Position numbers and translations under genes: made by a program | Notes under the pieces: model-generated | Seen by the model: only the letters and a program-made list of their open reading frames with translations | Told to the model about the DNA's origin: nothing | Database searches by the model: none | Shown here: positions 62,816 to 64,000 of the stretch, piece by piece | How positions within the stretch are numbered: position 1 is the stretch's first letter | How the letters are laid out: each line of letters begins with the position of its first letter | Source: Verrucomicrobiota bacterium | GTDB lineage: Bacteria; Verrucomicrobiota; Verrucomicrobiia; CAIQCK01 | Assembly: GCA_026397915.1 (NCBI GenBank) | Contig: JAPLTX010000007.1 | Coordinates: 1 to 64,000 of the forward strand | Direction of reading: 5' to 3' | Length of the DNA: 64,000 nt

Positions 62816-63295
62816 ATGAACAAAAGCGCGCTTATCAAGAAGATCATCGCCGACCTCGAAGGGAAGCTGGCACTCTACGCCAAAGCGGCCCGCACCGCGC
62901 GTGACGAAGCCACGGACGACCAGAGCAAGGCCGAGGACAAATACGACACCCGCGGGTTGGAGGCGTCGTATCTGGCGCGCGGCCAATCCATGCACGCCGC
63001 GGAAACCGAACAGGCCCTCGAACAGTTCCAGCGGCTCGTCGTGCACGCCTTCAAGCCGAAGGAGCCGATAGACGTCGGCGCGCTGGTCGAGTTGGAGAGC
63101 AAAGACGGGCGGACGTTTTACTTCATCGGCCCATGCGCCGGCGGAACGGAGATTGTTCACGAGAAGAAAGAGGTGCTGGTCATCACGCCGCAGTCGCCAC
63201 TGGGCCAGCAACTCGTAGGCAAGAAGCAGGGCAATCGTTTGAAGATCAAGATCGGCCGGTTGCCGGACGATTATCAGGTGGTCGCGGTGTCCTAG
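62816..63295 (+). CDS. GreA/GreB-like transcription factor with coiled-coil N-terminus
   Basis: A 159-residue protein. The N-terminal about 75 residues form an alpha-helical hairpin, with an acidic tip (DEATDDQSKAEDKYDTR) where GreA carries its Asp/Glu pair. Residues about 85-155 form the FKBP-like C-terminal domain (VDVGALVELES-type DVGALVELESKDG, VLVITPQSPLGQQLVGKKQG). It may rescue backtracked RNA polymerase or, like related Gre-fold factors, inhibit it. The gene overlaps the convergent dus gene by 4 bp. ATG at 62816 is the only sensible start. Confidence 0.8.
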   Translation: MNKSALIKKIIADLEGKLALYAKAARTARDEATDDQSKAEDKYDTRGLEASYLARGQSMHAAETEQALEQFQRLVVHAFKPKEPIDVGALVELESKDGRTFYFIGPCAGGTEIVHEKKEVLVITPQSPLGQQLVGKKQGNRLKIKIGRLPDDYQVVAVS

Positions 63296-64000
63296 CGCGC
63301 ACTGGCGAATGGCTCCAGCGCCATCGGTTCGTCGTGACCGAGGAACGTCTCGCAAACGCGGAAGAAATCCGCCTTCGTCGCCACGCGACAGATGTCGTTC
63401 AAAAACCTCCCGCTCGGCTCCACGCCGACGCCAAGAAACCCCAGATACTTCTTCATGGCATGCACCTGCGTTGCCTCGCGCACGCCGGGCAGGACAATCG
63501 CTTCGTAGAGCGCATACACATAAGCCAGCACATCGCGACCGCGCGGCTGAAAGACCGGCTTGCCGCGAAGGTGCTGGCGGATTTGCTGAAACAGCCACGG
63601 GTTACGAACCGCCCCGCGCCCGAGCATCAGCCCGCGCGCGCCGGTAAGCTTCAACACGTCCCCCGCTTTCCGCGCCGAGTTGATGTCGCCGTTGGCCAGC
63701 ACCGGACACGGCATCGCCGCCACGGCACGCGCGATGAAATCGTAATGCACCTCGCCGCCATACCTCTCGGCGACAGTGCGTCCGTGCACCACGAGCAGGT
63801 CGAGCGAGTGTTTCGCAAAGATCGGCAGCAGTTCATCGAACACCGCCGGATCGTCGAAACCGATCCGGGTCTTGACTGTGAGCTTGGTTTGCACCGCGTC
63901 GCGCAACGCGCCGAGGATGGCATCCACCCGCGCCGGCTCGCGCAGCAATCCTCCGCCGGCGCTCTTGCGGTAAACCACCGGCATGGGACAGCCGAGGTTC
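63292..64000 (-). CDS. tRNA-dihydrouridine synthase (5' end beyond the window)
   Basis: Reduces uridine to dihydrouridine in tRNA with FMN and NADPH. The visible C-terminal 235 residues begin upstream of an internal ATG at 63984: NLGCPMPVVYRKSAGGGLL carries the active-site Cys. Downstream are KTRIGFDD with a conserved Lys-x-Arg, VVHGRTVAERY (FMN/RNA site His-Gly-Arg), VLANGDI and GLMLGRGAVRNPWLF. A helical C-terminal domain follows with KKYLGFLG. DusB-like by layout, though DusA/DusC cannot be excluded. Confidence 0.9.
   Translation of the reverse strand, partial: NLGCPMPVVYRKSAGGGLLREPARVDAILGALRDAVQTKLTVKTRIGFDDPAVFDELLPIFAKHSLDLLVVHGRTVAERYGGEVHYDFIARAVAAMPCPVLANGDINSARKAGDVLKLTGARGLMLGRGAVRNPWLFQQIRQHLRGKPVFQPRGRDVLAYVYALYEAIVLPGVREATQVHAMKKYLGFLGVGVEPSGRFLNDICRVATKADFFRVCETFLGHDEPMALEPFASAR

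Noticed and set aside
1..64000. tRNA, rRNA, CRISPR arrays, prophage or transposase genes
   Set aside because: No T-loop/anticodon-type tRNA patterns, no spaced direct repeats, and no recombinase other than the Xer gene were recognised by eye; a tRNA scan would settle it.

Overview
The window is GC-rich, gene-dense bacterial chromosome. Its gene content suggests a Verrucomicrobiota (Pedosphaera/Limisphaera-like) or related PVC bacterium. The signs are a prepilin-type N-terminal methylation protein, a small protein of a family I recall as restricted to Verrucomicrobia and Planctomycetes (17325-17777), four Tat-exported Gfo/Idh/MocA oxidoreductases, sulfatases, VIT/von Willebrand A proteins, PQQ-like beta-propellers and a GH95/PL6/sulfatase polysaccharide cluster. 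No rRNA, tRNA, CRISPR, prophage or transposase was recognised. Taxonomy is inferred from family content only.

Layout. Positions 1-8 kb: a truncated glycosidase-like gene, a XRE-cupin regulator divergent from tdh, a TRIC channel, a pseudopilin-like protein, an amidase, a UPF0173 hydrolase, a candidate small RNA with its own promoter and terminator, and aroB with an overlapping unknown gene. 8-14 kb: dprA, topA (seven C-terminal zinc ribbons), a Xer recombinase carrying an in-frame repeat insertion, and gmhA. 14-21 kb (minus strand): DUF1844, an M16 peptidase, two small lineage-type proteins and leuS. 21-24 kb: an orphan PAS kinase, a Gfo/Idh/MocA oxidoreductase and a DUF3108 protein. 24-34 kb (mostly minus): O-antigen ligase-like, holB, tmk, a cold-shock gene with a long leader, a YfhO-like membrane protein split into two overlapping genes, a RelE-like protein, uracil-DNA glycosylase, an RluA-type synthase and lgt. 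34-40 kb: exported oxidoreductases (two are tandem paralogues), a sulfatase and a DUF4432 protein. 40-45 kb: a tightly overlapping operon of transglutaminase, SGNH hydrolase and D-aminoacylase. 45-49 kb: a small exported heavy-metal-binding protein and two VIT/vWA genes. 49-64 kb: a sugar transporter, an unusual SDR, the polysaccharide cluster (GH95, UroD-like methyltransferase, sulfatase, beta-helix protein, PQQ propeller, decayed PL6 lyase), yajQ, a GreA/B-like factor and a truncated dihydrouridine synthase.

The most striking item is at 45370-45708. It reads as a 112-residue secreted HMA-domain (MerP-like) protein only if an in-frame UGA at codon 47 is decoded. The UGA sits exactly where the first cysteine of the metal-binding CxxC should be (reading U-G-S-C). 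A stem-loop beginning at the UGA has a bulged U two base pairs below a GU-starting apical loop, 22 nt downstream, as expected of a bacterial SECIS. This makes it a strong selenoprotein candidate. The selenocysteine machinery is not in this window, so the claim depends on finding selA, selB, selC and selD elsewhere in the genome.

Recurrent promoter-like motifs of the form TTGAC-N16/17-TAnnnT precede several genes, in places leaving very short leaders. Short palindromic and A/T-rich repeats occur between and also inside genes (xer, the RluA-type gene, leuS).
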